Shown piece after piece: positions 17,980-25,272 of a stretch of 41,810 nucleotides of DNA. The position numbers were made by a program, and so were the translations under genes. Under the pieces are notes generated by a model that was not told the origin of the DNA, searched no databases, and saw nothing but the letters and a program-made list of their open reading frames with translations. This stretch comes from an uncultured Lachnospiraceae bacterium (GTDB lineage: Bacteria; Bacillota; Clostridia; Lachnospirales; Lachnospiraceae), in contig CANOVJ010000033.1 in assembly GCA_947570615.1 (NCBI GenBank), positions 1 to 41,810 on the forward strand, read 5' to 3'. The stretch's first letter is position 1. Every line of letters starts with the position of its first letter.

Positions 17980-19680
17980 TCAGTTTCCCATCTGCTCTTT
18001 GATCTCCGACGCGATGGTGTCGCCGCCCTGGGATTTCCAGTTGGATACGAAGGTGTCAAAGCTCGCGTCCAGATCCTCGGTACCGGTCACGATCTTGATG
18101 AAGCTCTCCTCCTCCAGGGTCTGCAGATTCGCCCAGTTGGTCTTCATGGTCATGGTGGTCTGAGGATATACCGGAGTGATCCAGTTGTAGACGTCGCTGT
18201 CGTTTAAGTAGGTGAGCATATCTACGCCCTTGCAGCGGGAGTGGATCTTGCACCAGCCTGTGAGCTCGCCGCTTCCCTCCTGGTAAGCCTTGATGGCGTC
18301 ATAGTTGGTGCGCTCCTCGGCGCTGCTGATCTCTTCCTTTGTGGCCTGACCGTCAAGGGCCGCCTTCAGCTCCGCGTACTCCTCTAACAGGTAGGTGCTG
18401 GATTTCACCTCAATGTTGTAGGGACGGGCGGTTCCGTCTACGCCCTCCTTTAAGTAGCTGTCCACCTCGGGATACTTTTCAAGCAGCTCGGGGGAGGTCA
18501 TCATATCGTCGTAGATCAGGTTCAGGATCTGGATGGCGATCTCCGGATACTCGAAATCCGCGCTCACCACCACAAATTCCCCGGTGGCCTTATAGTGGGT
18601 GCAGTTCACCTTCCCCTCGCTGTTGACCACCACGTAAGGCTCATACACCGCCTTGTTGTTCAGGGTATAAACATTGTTCAGAAGCCAGTCCGGCACATGC
18701 CAGGAGCCGAACACGATCCCGCACTGTCCGTTTACCAGAAGGGAGGTGATATCATCCCAGGTTCTGGTTCCCAGCTGCTCGTCGATGATGCCCTCCTGAT
18801 ACCAGTCTCTCACGATGGAAAGGGCCTGTTTCATCTCGTCTGTGGTGGAGCCGTAAACCAGCTCCCCGCTCTCGTCCTCGTACCAGTGACGGGGATAAGC
18901 GCCCACGCTGTAGGCGATGGTGTTGATCATGTTGGCGTTGTCGGAGCTGGTGGCCGTCAGGGCGGGATCAAAGGCCATGCCCACCATCTTATCCACGTTC
19001 TCCGGATTGCCGTCGATAAAGGCCTGCGCAACCGCCTTCACCTCGTCCAGGGTCACGAAGCGGTCGCCGTCCTCGTCAATCTTAAGTCCCAGGGTCTCCG
19101 CCCAGTCGCTCCTGACCCAGAACATACCCGGGCCCGCGTCCGAGGCGGTGGCGGGAAGGGCCATCAGCTTTCCGTCATAGGTTACGTCCGCAAGGGCTCT
19201 GCCGTCGAAGGAATCATAAAGGCCCTTTATATAATCGCTTGCATAATTTTCATAGACGTCGGTCAGATCCGCGATGAGCTCGTTCTCGTACAGCTCCGTC
19301 AGTTCATCCTTAGAGGCCACCTTCATGATATCGGGAAGCTCTCCTGCGGAGAGTGCAAGGGAAACCTGACGATTGTAGTCGTCTCCGTTGTTGGCCTCGA
19401 ACTGATCCACGATATCGACATTCAGCTCCTGCTCCACCATGCGGATGTAGGCGTTGTCCTCGTAATTGTCTCCCTCGGGGAATTTGGGGTCGGCCGTGGT
19501 CTGACGCCCCATGGTGATGGTGACCTTCTCCCGGTCCGCCGGATCTGCCGCCGGCGCGTCGCCCCCGGCTCCCGCACTGCTGTCATTGTTCCCGCCGCCT
19601 CCGCCGCAGGCTGCCAGCGATAAGGCTGTGACAGCTGCAAGGGTCAGCGCGGCCGCTTTTCTGAAAAACTTTTTCCTCAT
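17980..19680 (-). CDS. Sugar ABC transporter solute-binding lipoprotein (LplA/YtcQ-like)
   Basis: A 566-residue extracellular binding protein that should capture an oligosaccharide and deliver it to the two permeases. It begins MRKKFFRKAA, followed by a hydrophobic core and lipobox LAAC with the lipidated Cys at position 25, then a Gly/Ser/Ala-rich spacer. The large size and DREKVTITMGRQ start of the mature domain place it in the family-1 extracellular protein group associated with LplBC permeases. ATG at 19680 follows GAGGAGG. It is the first gene of the operon (binding protein, two permeases, GH13, GH31) and is divergent from the response-regulator gene. The ligand is probably an alpha-1,6-linked gluco-oligosaccharide, judged only from the enzymes. 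Confidence 0.92.
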   Translation of the reverse strand: MRKKFFRKAAALTLAAVTALSLAACGGGGGNNDSSAGAGGDAPAADPADREKVTITMGRQTTADPKFPEGDNYEDNAYIRMVEQELNVDIVDQFEANNGDDYNRQVSLALSAGELPDIMKVASKDELTELYENELIADLTDVYENYASDYIKGLYDSFDGRALADVTYDGKLMALPATASDAGPGMFWVRSDWAETLGLKIDEDGDRFVTLDEVKAVAQAFIDGNPENVDKMVGMAFDPALTATSSDNANMINTIAYSVGAYPRHWYEDESGELVYGSTTDEMKQALSIVRDWYQEGIIDEQLGTRTWDDITSLLVNGQCGIVFGSWHVPDWLLNNVYTLNNKAVYEPYVVVNSEGKVNCTHYKATGEFVVVSADFEYPEIAIQILNLIYDDMMTSPELLEKYPEVDSYLKEGVDGTARPYNIEVKSSTYLLEEYAELKAALDGQATKEEISSAEERTNYDAIKAYQEGSGELTGWCKIHSRCKGVDMLTYLNDSDVYNWITPVYPQTTMTMKTNWANLQTLEEESFIKIVTGTEDLDASFDTFVSNWKSQGGDTIASEIKEQMGN

Positions 19681-19720
19681 GATATCTTCCTCCTCTATTC
19701 TCGGTTCTGTTGATGAATTC

Positions 19721-19750
19721 ATTATAGGCAGGACGTCCCGTCTCTGTAAA
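19721..19750 (-). promoter_or_regulatory. Promoter of the binding-protein operon
   Basis: On the minus strand TTTACA (19745-19750) is 18 bases from TATAAT (19721-19726), a good sigma-A match. The spacer contains the 8-bp palindrome GGACGTCC. It lies about 40 bp upstream of the lipoprotein start codon. The AraC-type regulator encoded divergently may bind upstream, but I cannot identify its direct repeats. Confidence 0.65.
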
Positions 19751-19802
19751 TGCAACGTTTTTCTGCTTTATAAAACATTTTACAGATGTTGGATTGTGCA
19801 TG

Positions 19803-19831
19803 TTGTTCCTCCCTGCGGAGGATGATATAAT
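19803..19831 (+). promoter_or_regulatory. Promoter of the two-component system genes
   Basis: TTGTTC (19803-19808) is separated by 17 bases from TATAAT (19826-19831). The spacer contains the inverted repeat CCTCC-CTGC-GGAGG. It lies about 59 bp upstream of the response-regulator start. Together with the leftward promoter at 19721-19750 it forms a compact divergent control region of about 210 bp. Confidence 0.65.
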
Positions 19832-19889
19832 CCTTTTTGTAAAAGAGGCGTACATATTTATTGAAGGAGCGGGAATAAGAGGTGGGTTT

Positions 19890-21095
19890 ATGTATACAGT
19901 GCTGGTGGCAGACGATGAGAAGCTGGAGCGGGATCTGATCCGATTTTTACTGACAAGGGATTTTTCCGGCAGATTCCGTATTCTGGAGGCCGCCCATGGG
20001 GAGGAGGCCCTGAATCTCATCCGGCAGGAAAAGGTGGATATTCTTCTGACCGACGTGCAGATGCCCTTCCTCTCCGGCATCGAACTGGCCAGAGGGGCGC
20101 GTCTTCTCACGCCCGATATGGAAATCCTGTTTTTCAGTGGATTTGACGATTTTGAATATGTAAAAAACGCCCTGCTGCTGCGGGCGGTGAATTATATTTT
20201 AAAGCCTGTGAATCCGGAGGAGTTCCACCAGATCATCAGCGATATCTTAAGCCAGCTCGATTCCAGAGTCATCACCTTTAACAAGTCCACTTCCTATTAT
20301 AATGAGAGCTTTTATGACCGGCCAGGGCGCGATAGGCCCGGACGCGATGCCAGGCCCGGCGCGGAGGAGAAACCGGCACAGCCGTATGAGAACGCCCCTT
20401 CCGCTCTCCGGTCCGATCAGATGCTGCTGGAGAATATCTCTCTGGCGATCTCCCTGAAAAGGCCCGACCAGCTTGACGCCCTGGTGGAGGAGCTGATTCT
20501 GCGATGCGCCGATTCCACCTCCCATTCGCCCATTTACATACGACACACGGCGATTTCCCTGCTCCAGATCGTCATCGCAGCCATCCCGTCCCTGAGTGAC
20601 GCCGATTTCGAGGCGGCGGCCGAAAAAATCTACACGCTCCGGCACTTTTCCGATATCAGAGAGACGATTCTGCACTATACCACGCTTCTGACCGATTCCC
20701 TGCATCAGGAGGTGGACGGAGCCAACTATTCCGTCCTTCTGGTAAAGCAGTATATCGCGGAGCACTACGGGGAGGATCTGACCCTGAATCTTCTGGCGGA
20801 GCAGGTCTACTTAAGCCCCAACTATCTGAGCAATATGTTCACAAAGGTGACCGGATGCTCCCTGCACAAATACATCAAGCTGCTGCGCATGAAAGCGGCC
20901 AGGGAATTTCTTACCGGCAGCAATATGAAGATCGTTGACATCTGCCGGGCGGTGGGGTATTCCACGCCCTCCTACTTTATCAAGACCTTTCAGCAGATGT
21001 ACGGGGTCACCCCCAGCGCCTTCCGCGTGGGCGCTGCGGCGTCGCAGAGCATTGACCCGGATAGTCAGTCCCCGCAGACACAGATACAGACTTAA
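19890..21095 (+). CDS. Response regulator with AraC-type DNA-binding domain (YesN-like)
   Basis: A 401-residue transcription regulator. The receiver domain (about 1-120) has the acidic pair D8/D9, phosphoacceptor D55 in LLTDVQMP, and conserved Lys in YILKPVNP. A linker with GRDRPGRDARPG repeats follows, then a poorly conserved middle region, and a C-terminal double helix-turn-helix of about 100 residues (DLTLNLLAEQVYLSPNYLSN and the IVDICRAVGY-PSYFIKTF half). ATG at 19890 has AAGAGGTGG seven bases upstream; the frame is open to 19794 but the promoter lies inside that part. The kinase follows by 21 bp. It most likely activates the divergent transport operon. Confidence 0.95.
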   Translation: MYTVLVADDEKLERDLIRFLLTRDFSGRFRILEAAHGEEALNLIRQEKVDILLTDVQMPFLSGIELARGARLLTPDMEILFFSGFDDFEYVKNALLLRAVNYILKPVNPEEFHQIISDILSQLDSRVITFNKSTSYYNESFYDRPGRDRPGRDARPGAEEKPAQPYENAPSALRSDQMLLENISLAISLKRPDQLDALVEELILRCADSTSHSPIYIRHTAISLLQIVIAAIPSLSDADFEAAAEKIYTLRHFSDIRETILHYTTLLTDSLHQEVDGANYSVLLVKQYIAEHYGEDLTLNLLAEQVYLSPNYLSNMFTKVTGCSLHKYIKLLRMKAAREFLTGSNMKIVDICRAVGYSTPSYFIKTFQQMYGVTPSAFRVGAAASQSIDPDSQSPQTQIQT

Positions 21096-21116
21096 TTTTT
21101 AACAGGAGGAAGCGCC

Positions 21117-22898
21117 ATGTCCGGCAGACTGATAACCTTTTTTAACAACCTTACCTTTCGCAGAAAAATATTGTCCATCTGTATCCTGATCAGTCTGATC
21201 CCCATGCTTTTGTTCGGGATCGTAAGCTATATCCAGATCAGCGGCCAGATGATCCACCGGGAGGAAAACAACCTGAACGAGACCCTGCGGCAGACGGCGG
21301 ATTCCATCGACTACAAGCTCAATTCCTATATGGACGCGCTGAACATGGTTCTCTGGCATGATCCCTTAAAAACCGGCCTTCTGAAGGACTACGCCACCAA
21401 CTATGATCAGTATATCTTTTATAAGGAGGAGGTGGATCCTCTCTTTCTCACCATCCGTTCCCTGAACACGGATATCAGCACCGTCTCGCTCTATACCTCG
21501 GCTCCGGGTCTGCATCCCCACGGAGACTATGTACTGCGGATGGAGGCAGCCCGGGATATGCCCTGGTATGAACAGGCCCAGAGGGCTACCCGCCCCTTTT
21601 TTCAGGTATCGCAGGACGGTTCCCGGCTCTTTCTGGTCTGCCGGATGTATTACTCCTATGCGGCCCCCACTTCGATCGCGTGTATCACGGTAAATATGAG
21701 CGATCTGTTCGGCTCCGCCCAGAATCTGGTGGAGGGAAGCTACTGCTTTCTGCTGACCGACGCAGAGGGCAATCCCATTTACAGGACGTCCTCATTCCCG
21801 GAGGACGCGGGCAATATTCCCCTCTCCTACCAGGAGTCCTCCTACCAGGAGTCCTCCTACCAGGAGTTCTCCTCCCAGGAGCTTTCCTCTCAGGAGCTCA
21901 CAAGCGGCGATATTCCCTCCGACTATGTGGCCACCTGCTACCGTCTCAACAACGGTTCCTGGACGGCATGGCTCTATCGCCCCTCCGGCGAGCTTCTGAC
22001 CGCCTACCGCCATTTTCAGCTCACGGCGGTTTTGCTGGCGCTTTTGTGTATCGCCGTCTCTTTTCTGGCGGCCGCCTGTCTCTCCCGGGTCATGTCCAGA
22101 CCTCTGGAGGCTCTCTCCGAGGACATTTTGCAGGTAGAACAGGGAAACTATGAGATTGCCGCAAAACGCCCGGAGCACTGCCCGCGCAGAGATGAGGTGG
22201 GTAAGCTCCAGCGCGCTTTCCGGGCCATGGTGGTTCAGCTGAACCATCTGATCAACGAGGTGCTGATCGCCCAGATTGAACAGCAGAAATATGAGCTGCG
22301 CATCCTCCAGTCCCAGATCAATCCCCATTTTCTGTACAATTCCCTTTCCCTGATCAATGTGCAGGCGATCATGGCAAACCAGAACGGAATCAGCCAGATG
22401 GCGCAGCTTCTGTCCACCTTTTACCGGACCATGCTCAATAAGGGAAAGAGCATGACCACCATCCGGGATGAACTGGAGAACACAAAGGCCTATGTGACCA
22501 TCCAGCAGATCATGCATTCTTACTCCTTCGATGTGACCTGGGATATCGACGAGAGGGCCCTGTCCTTTTCGGTGCTGAACCTGATCATCCAGCCTCTTGC
22601 GGAGAACGCCATCCTCCATGGCCTGGACCACAGGCAGGCCCCCGGCAAGGGCATGCTCACCATATCCTGCCGTCTGGAGGAGGATTTCATCGTCTTCCAG
22701 GTCATCGACAACGGCTGCGGCATGTCCGAACAGGACTGCACCACCATCCTCATGGCGGACAGCAGGGGATACGGCGTTCAGAATGTACACCGCAGAATCC
22801 AGCTCTACTACGGGCCGGAATGTGGCCTGCAATACCGCTCCACTCCGGGCTCAGGCACCTGCGCCATCCTGCGGCTTAACAGGATCGGGCAGGGATGA
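21117..22898 (+). CDS. Sensor histidine kinase, YesM-like
   Basis: A 593-residue membrane kinase. Helix 1 (~15-35) and helix 2 (~300-325) flank an extracellular sensor domain of about 260 residues. A HAMP segment follows (SRVMSRPLEALSEDILQVEQ), then the His_kinase motif INPHFLYNS with phosphoacceptor H404, and an HATPase domain with QPLAENAILHGL (N box) and DNGCGM (G box). The sensor domain contains five in-frame copies of a 15-bp repeat (21825-21899) encoding S-Y/S-Q-E-x, just before helix 2. ATG follows AGGAGG. The partner is the AraC-type regulator upstream; the signal is probably an extracellular sugar, perhaps presented by the binding protein. Confidence 0.95.
   Translation: MSGRLITFFNNLTFRRKILSICILISLIPMLLFGIVSYIQISGQMIHREENNLNETLRQTADSIDYKLNSYMDALNMVLWHDPLKTGLLKDYATNYDQYIFYKEEVDPLFLTIRSLNTDISTVSLYTSAPGLHPHGDYVLRMEAARDMPWYEQAQRATRPFFQVSQDGSRLFLVCRMYYSYAAPTSIACITVNMSDLFGSAQNLVEGSYCFLLTDAEGNPIYRTSSFPEDAGNIPLSYQESSYQESSYQEFSSQELSSQELTSGDIPSDYVATCYRLNNGSWTAWLYRPSGELLTAYRHFQLTAVLLALLCIAVSFLAAACLSRVMSRPLEALSEDILQVEQGNYEIAAKRPEHCPRRDEVGKLQRAFRAMVVQLNHLINEVLIAQIEQQKYELRILQSQINPHFLYNSLSLINVQAIMANQNGISQMAQLLSTFYRTMLNKGKSMTTIRDELENTKAYVTIQQIMHSYSFDVTWDIDERALSFSVLNLIIQPLAENAILHGLDHRQAPGKGMLTISCRLEEDFIVFQVIDNGCGMSEQDCTTILMADSRGYGVQNVHRRIQLYYGPECGLQYRSTPGSGTCAILRLNRIGQG
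21825..21899 (+). repeat. Five-copy 15-bp coding repeat in the sensor kinase
   Basis: Five consecutive 15-bp units of the type TCCTACCAGGAGTCC encode SYQES, SYQES, SYQEF, SSQEL, SSQEL (residues 237-261). The first two units are identical, and later ones diverge step by step, the usual look of a repeat that grows by slippage at one end. Copy-number change keeps the frame, because 15 is a multiple of three. Confidence 0.9.
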
Positions 22899-22921
22899 GC
22901 GCGCTCTGAGAATCATCGCTG

Positions 22922-22950
22922 TTGCTTTTCCTCCCGTTTGCCCTTATACT
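22922..22950 (+). promoter_or_regulatory. Promoter of the ECF S-component gene
   Basis: TTGCTT (22922-22927) is separated by 17 bases from TATACT (22945-22950), about 48 bp upstream of the start codon. This suggests the gene is transcribed independently of the kinase gene. No riboswitch-like structure fits in the short leader. Confidence 0.5.
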
Positions 22951-22997
22951 GGAAAAGACAAAACAGCAGTTATTCAATAATACGAAAGGACATACCA

Positions 22998-23564
22998 ATG
23001 AAGCTTACTACAAAACAACTGGTACAGACCGCGCTGCTTCTGGCCATCTGTATCGCAAGCCAGTTCTTTAAAAACCTCTCCGTGTATCTCACCGGGCCCA
23101 TCGTCAACACCACCATCATTCTCGCGGTGCTGGCCACAGGGCTCTGGAGCGGGATTCTGATCAGCGTCATCGCACCCGTCACCGCCTTTTTTATCTCAGG
23201 CTCGCCCATCATGGCCGCCATCCCGCTCATGTTTCCTGCGGTCATGGGCGGAAATATCATTCTCGCGGTGTGCGTGTGGTATTTCGAGAAAAAACTGCAT
23301 TTTTCCCACAGGCTCACAGCCGGACTGGCGGTCGGCTCCGTGCTGAAGGCGGCCTTCATGGGAATCGTAATCGTGTTAATCCTGCTCCCCTGCTTCGGGA
23401 ACAGCATTGCCTCCAGACTGCCCAAACCGGAGGCGCTGCCCGGCGTGCTGGCCACGGCCCGGATCACCTTTTCCCTGACCCAGCTCGTCACCTCGCTCAC
23501 CGGAAGCGCCCTGGCTTATCTGATCTGGATTCCTCTGGAAAGGTATCTGAAAAAGGGAGAGTAG
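22998..23564 (+). CDS. ECF transporter S component, substrate unknown
   Basis: A 188-residue integral membrane protein with about five to six hydrophobic helices. It is expected to bind a vitamin or other micronutrient and pair with a shared EcfA-EcfA'-T module, which is not in this window. The N-terminal QLVQTALLLAICIASQFF and the following SVYLTGPIVNTT match the first-helix region of S components. The ISGSPIMAAIPLMFPAVMGGN loop is also typical. ATG at 22998 has GAAAGGA upstream; the frame is open to 22938 but that overlaps the promoter. The gene ends only 9 bp before the convergent ArsR-type gene. Confidence 0.75.
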   Translation: MKLTTKQLVQTALLLAICIASQFFKNLSVYLTGPIVNTTIILAVLATGLWSGILISVIAPVTAFFISGSPIMAAIPLMFPAVMGGNIILAVCVWYFEKKLHFSHRLTAGLAVGSVLKAAFMGIVIVLILLPCFGNSIASRLPKPEALPGVLATARITFSLTQLVTSLTGSALAYLIWIPLERYLKKGE

Positions 23565-23573
23565 ACGTCGGCC

Positions 23574-24131
23574 TTACCTTTCTTCCACCCGCCAGTACAC
23601 GCTCCCCTCTCGTGCCAAAAGCCCCTCCGAGATCATATCCCGGCGCAGGGTGCAGAAATCATCATAAAAATCCGCAATGATAAGATTAACCTCCCGCTCG
23701 GTGTATCTCTTTTCAAAGGCAAAGGACTGCGCGATCACCTCCAGAATGATCCGCTCCTTTTTTCGCTGGGCGGGAATGGATTTCAGCTTTCCATACTGGA
23801 AGAAAGCGTCCAGCACCTTTTTGCGGTATTTCGCCTCCCGCTCCTCCTGCTGCGCCGCCTCGTCCGGCTTTTCCTTTAGCAGGTCCAGGATGCTGGTCTC
23901 AAGGACGTCCCTCTTAAGAGAGTACATGGTATAATACTGTGTCCGGGCGGAGGTCACAAGCCCTGCCTCCGTCAGCTTTTTCAGGTGAAAGGATACCGTT
24001 GACGCCGACAGGTCAAGACGCTCTGCCAGCCGCTCCACATACATATCCTCCACCACCAGCGCCTTCAAAATGTAAAGGCGGGATTTGTCTGAAAGGCATT
24101 TAAACAGTGCAATCGCTTCATTCTCCGTCAT
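23574..24131 (-). CDS. ArsR-family regulator with C-terminal DUF2087 domain
   Basis: A 185-residue predicted DNA-binding regulator. The N-terminal winged helix (about 1-75) is ArsR-like: ALFKCLSDKSRLYILKAL, recognition region LDLSASTVSFHLKKLTEAGL, and a wing with YYTMYSL. No CxC metal-binding motif is present, so it is not a standard metal sensor. The C-terminal part (~115-185, GKLKSIPAQRKKERII through EGSVYWR) matches the DUF2087 domain found fused to such regulators. It overlaps the preceding gene by ATGA, so the two are translationally coupled. The promoter at 24566-24603 carries a symmetric site that may be its operator. Confidence 0.88.
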   Translation of the reverse strand: MTENEAIALFKCLSDKSRLYILKALVVEDMYVERLAERLDLSASTVSFHLKKLTEAGLVTSARTQYYTMYSLKRDVLETSILDLLKEKPDEAAQQEEREAKYRKKVLDAFFQYGKLKSIPAQRKKERIILEVIAQSFAFEKRYTEREVNLIIADFYDDFCTLRRDMISEGLLAREGSVYWRVEER

Positions 24132-24487
24132 CGCTTCTCCTCCCCAGTCTGAAAAATATTCTCCCTGATATCCTTCACAACCGCCAGCTTGATACTCTCG
24201 ATATGTATTGCCCGGACGTCCCCGTGGGCGCTGGCCTTCTTAAGGGCGGCGTCCCATGCGGCGGGAATCTGATCCAGCCTCTCCGCAAAAAACTCCCGGG
24301 CCCTGCTCCCGTCGCCGTCATACTTCCTCTCTGCGGCGGACAACACTGTTCTGAAAATGTCATAGACATTTGCCTTTATCTTCTCAAAATCCGCCTCGTC
24401 TCTGCGTTCCTCCTGCTGTAACCGCTTCTGCTCCTTCACACAGTCCGCGATCCGCCGGTCAAAAAAATCCTGCGCCTGCTTTTCCAT
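24128..24487 (-). CDS. Small charged helical protein of unknown function
   Basis: A 119-residue cytoplasmic protein, strongly helical and charged, with no signal peptide or membrane segment. It starts MEKQAQDFFDRRIADCVKEQ and has one central FRTVLSAAERKYDGDGSRAREFF segment. I do not recognise its family. ATG follows GGAGG five bases upstream. It is the first gene of a two-gene operon and overlaps the ArsR/DUF2087 gene by four bases, so it may be a partner or anti-repressor of that regulator, or its main target. Confidence 0.75.
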   Translation of the reverse strand: MEKQAQDFFDRRIADCVKEQKRLQQEERRDEADFEKIKANVYDIFRTVLSAAERKYDGDGSRAREFFAERLDQIPAAWDAALKKASAHGDVRAIHIESIKLAVVKDIRENIFQTGEEKR

Positions 24488-24565
24488 TTTTTCCTCCGTC
24501 TTCCCGACCGGTCCGCTCCTTGGAGCAGGCCAATCTGAATTTGCCTGTATCGTTTTGTTTTATAT

Positions 24566-24603
24566 ATATTGATTATATTTATTTCTCATCATAATGTCAA
24601 TAT
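24566..24603 (-). promoter_or_regulatory. Consensus promoter with overlapping symmetric operator
   Basis: On the minus strand TTGACA (24595-24600) is exactly 17 bases from TATAAT (24572-24577), a perfect sigma-A promoter. Two half-sites, ATATTGA and TCAATAT (24566-24572 and 24597-24603), form an inverted repeat that overlaps the -35 and directly abuts the -10. A perfect promoter covered by a symmetric site is the classic layout of a repressible gene, and the ArsR-type protein encoded here is the obvious candidate repressor. Confidence 0.75.
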
Positions 24604-24697
24604 TATTTTTATATATATAGAATTAAATTTATTTCCGGAATGATCCATGCGGTGGACCGCGGGCTATGTCGGATGCAAATCCGGCGCGCCGGTTTTT

Positions 24698-24723
24698 CCT
24701 CTGTGTGGGCCTGCGCATAAAAA
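24698..24723. repeat. Second copy of terminator-associated sequence
   Basis: This 26-bp stretch, ending CTGCGCATAAAAA, matches 443-468 at 23 of 26 positions. Both copies begin at the T-run of a leftward terminator and continue downstream of it. Next to this copy lies the 12-bp perfect palindrome CCGGCGCGCCGG (24681-24692), so both copies neighbour further hairpins. It may be a mobile or duplicated terminator element. Confidence 0.5.
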
Positions 24724-24750
24724 CAGCCCGCCTGCGCACCGCAGACGGGC
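24720..24750 (-). terminator. Terminator of the spore-protein gene
   Basis: On the minus strand GCCCGTCTGCG, loop GTG and CGCAGGCGGGC form an 11-bp stem with one G-T pair (24726-24750), followed by TGTTTTTATG. It lies about 55 bp beyond the spore-protein stop codon. Confidence 0.85.
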
Positions 24751-24776
24751 CATTCTCTTATTCCTTATTTTCGCTT

Positions 24777-24816
24777 GAGATGGTTATTTCATCTCGGGAG
24801 ATGGTTATTTCATCTC
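24777..24816. repeat. 19-bp direct duplication at the spore-protein stop codon
   Basis: Two perfect copies of a 19-bp sequence, starting GAGATGGTTATTT, at 24777-24795 and 24798-24816, two bases apart. Each copy has inverted ends GAGATG/CATCTC. The right copy contains the last codons and stop of the spore-protein gene (minus strand GAG ATG AAA TAA); the left copy repeats these just past the stop. Confidence 0.9.
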
Positions 24817-25005
24817 TTCTTCTTGCTTCTTGATCATTCTACGAACCATTTCACCACCGATAGAACCGGCTTCCTTGGATGTTAAATCGCCGTTATAGCC
24901 CTCTTTCAGGTTAACACCAAGCTCAGAAGCAACCTCTGTTTTGAAACGATCCATAGCTGCCTTAGCCTCAGGAACTTCTACTCTATTAGACTTGCTGCTT
25001 GCCAT
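24805..25005 (-). CDS. Alpha/beta-type small acid-soluble spore protein
   Basis: A 66-residue DNA-binding protein that coats and protects spore chromosomes. The family landmarks are present: RVEVPEAKAAMDRFKTEVASELGV with the germination-protease site region TEVASE (about residues 25-30), and the second motif YNGDLTSKEAGSIGGEMVRRMIK (about 38-60). ATG at 25005 has GGAGGTG six bases upstream. Expression should be in the forespore under sigma-G, although I could not place a clear sigma-G promoter. It is direct evidence that the organism, or its recent ancestor, forms spores. Confidence 0.95.
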   Translation of the reverse strand: MASSKSNRVEVPEAKAAMDRFKTEVASELGVNLKEGYNGDLTSKEAGSIGGEMVRRMIKKQEEEMK

Positions 25006-25050
25006 CTTTTTCACCTCCGTTATCATATTTGACTGCTGTCGCCGTCATTG

Positions 25051-25087
25051 TCAGGATAAGCGTTCAAAAGAATTTCGCTTATCCTGA
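25051..25087. repeat. 12-bp perfect inverted repeat upstream of the spore-protein gene
   Basis: TCAGGATAAGCG (25051-25062) and CGCTTATCCTGA (25076-25087) are perfect complements around a 13-base loop. A third copy of the 11-base core GCTTATCCTGA lies at 25145-25155. The structure begins 45 bp upstream of the start codon and is either a regulator site or an mRNA leader hairpin. No T-run follows on either strand. Confidence 0.65.
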
Positions 25088-25272
25088 AGATGTATGTCGT
25101 GGATTTAATCCCCGGCTTTTCTCCGTTCAAAGCTCTTTCTCATGGCTTATCCTGATCATAGTATTAACGGTGTTGGCGAAATTATTTTGGTAAGTTTTTC
25201 CGACTGGCAAAGGGCTGTTCCGAGGCCGCAGCTTTTCATTCTGAGGGCTTTCGGCCTTATAACCCCTCCCGC

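Noticed and set aside
25006-25272. A sigma-G promoter for the spore-protein gene
   Set aside because: I looked for a CATnnTA-type -10 with a suitable -35 on the minus strand and found no convincing match, so none is annotated.
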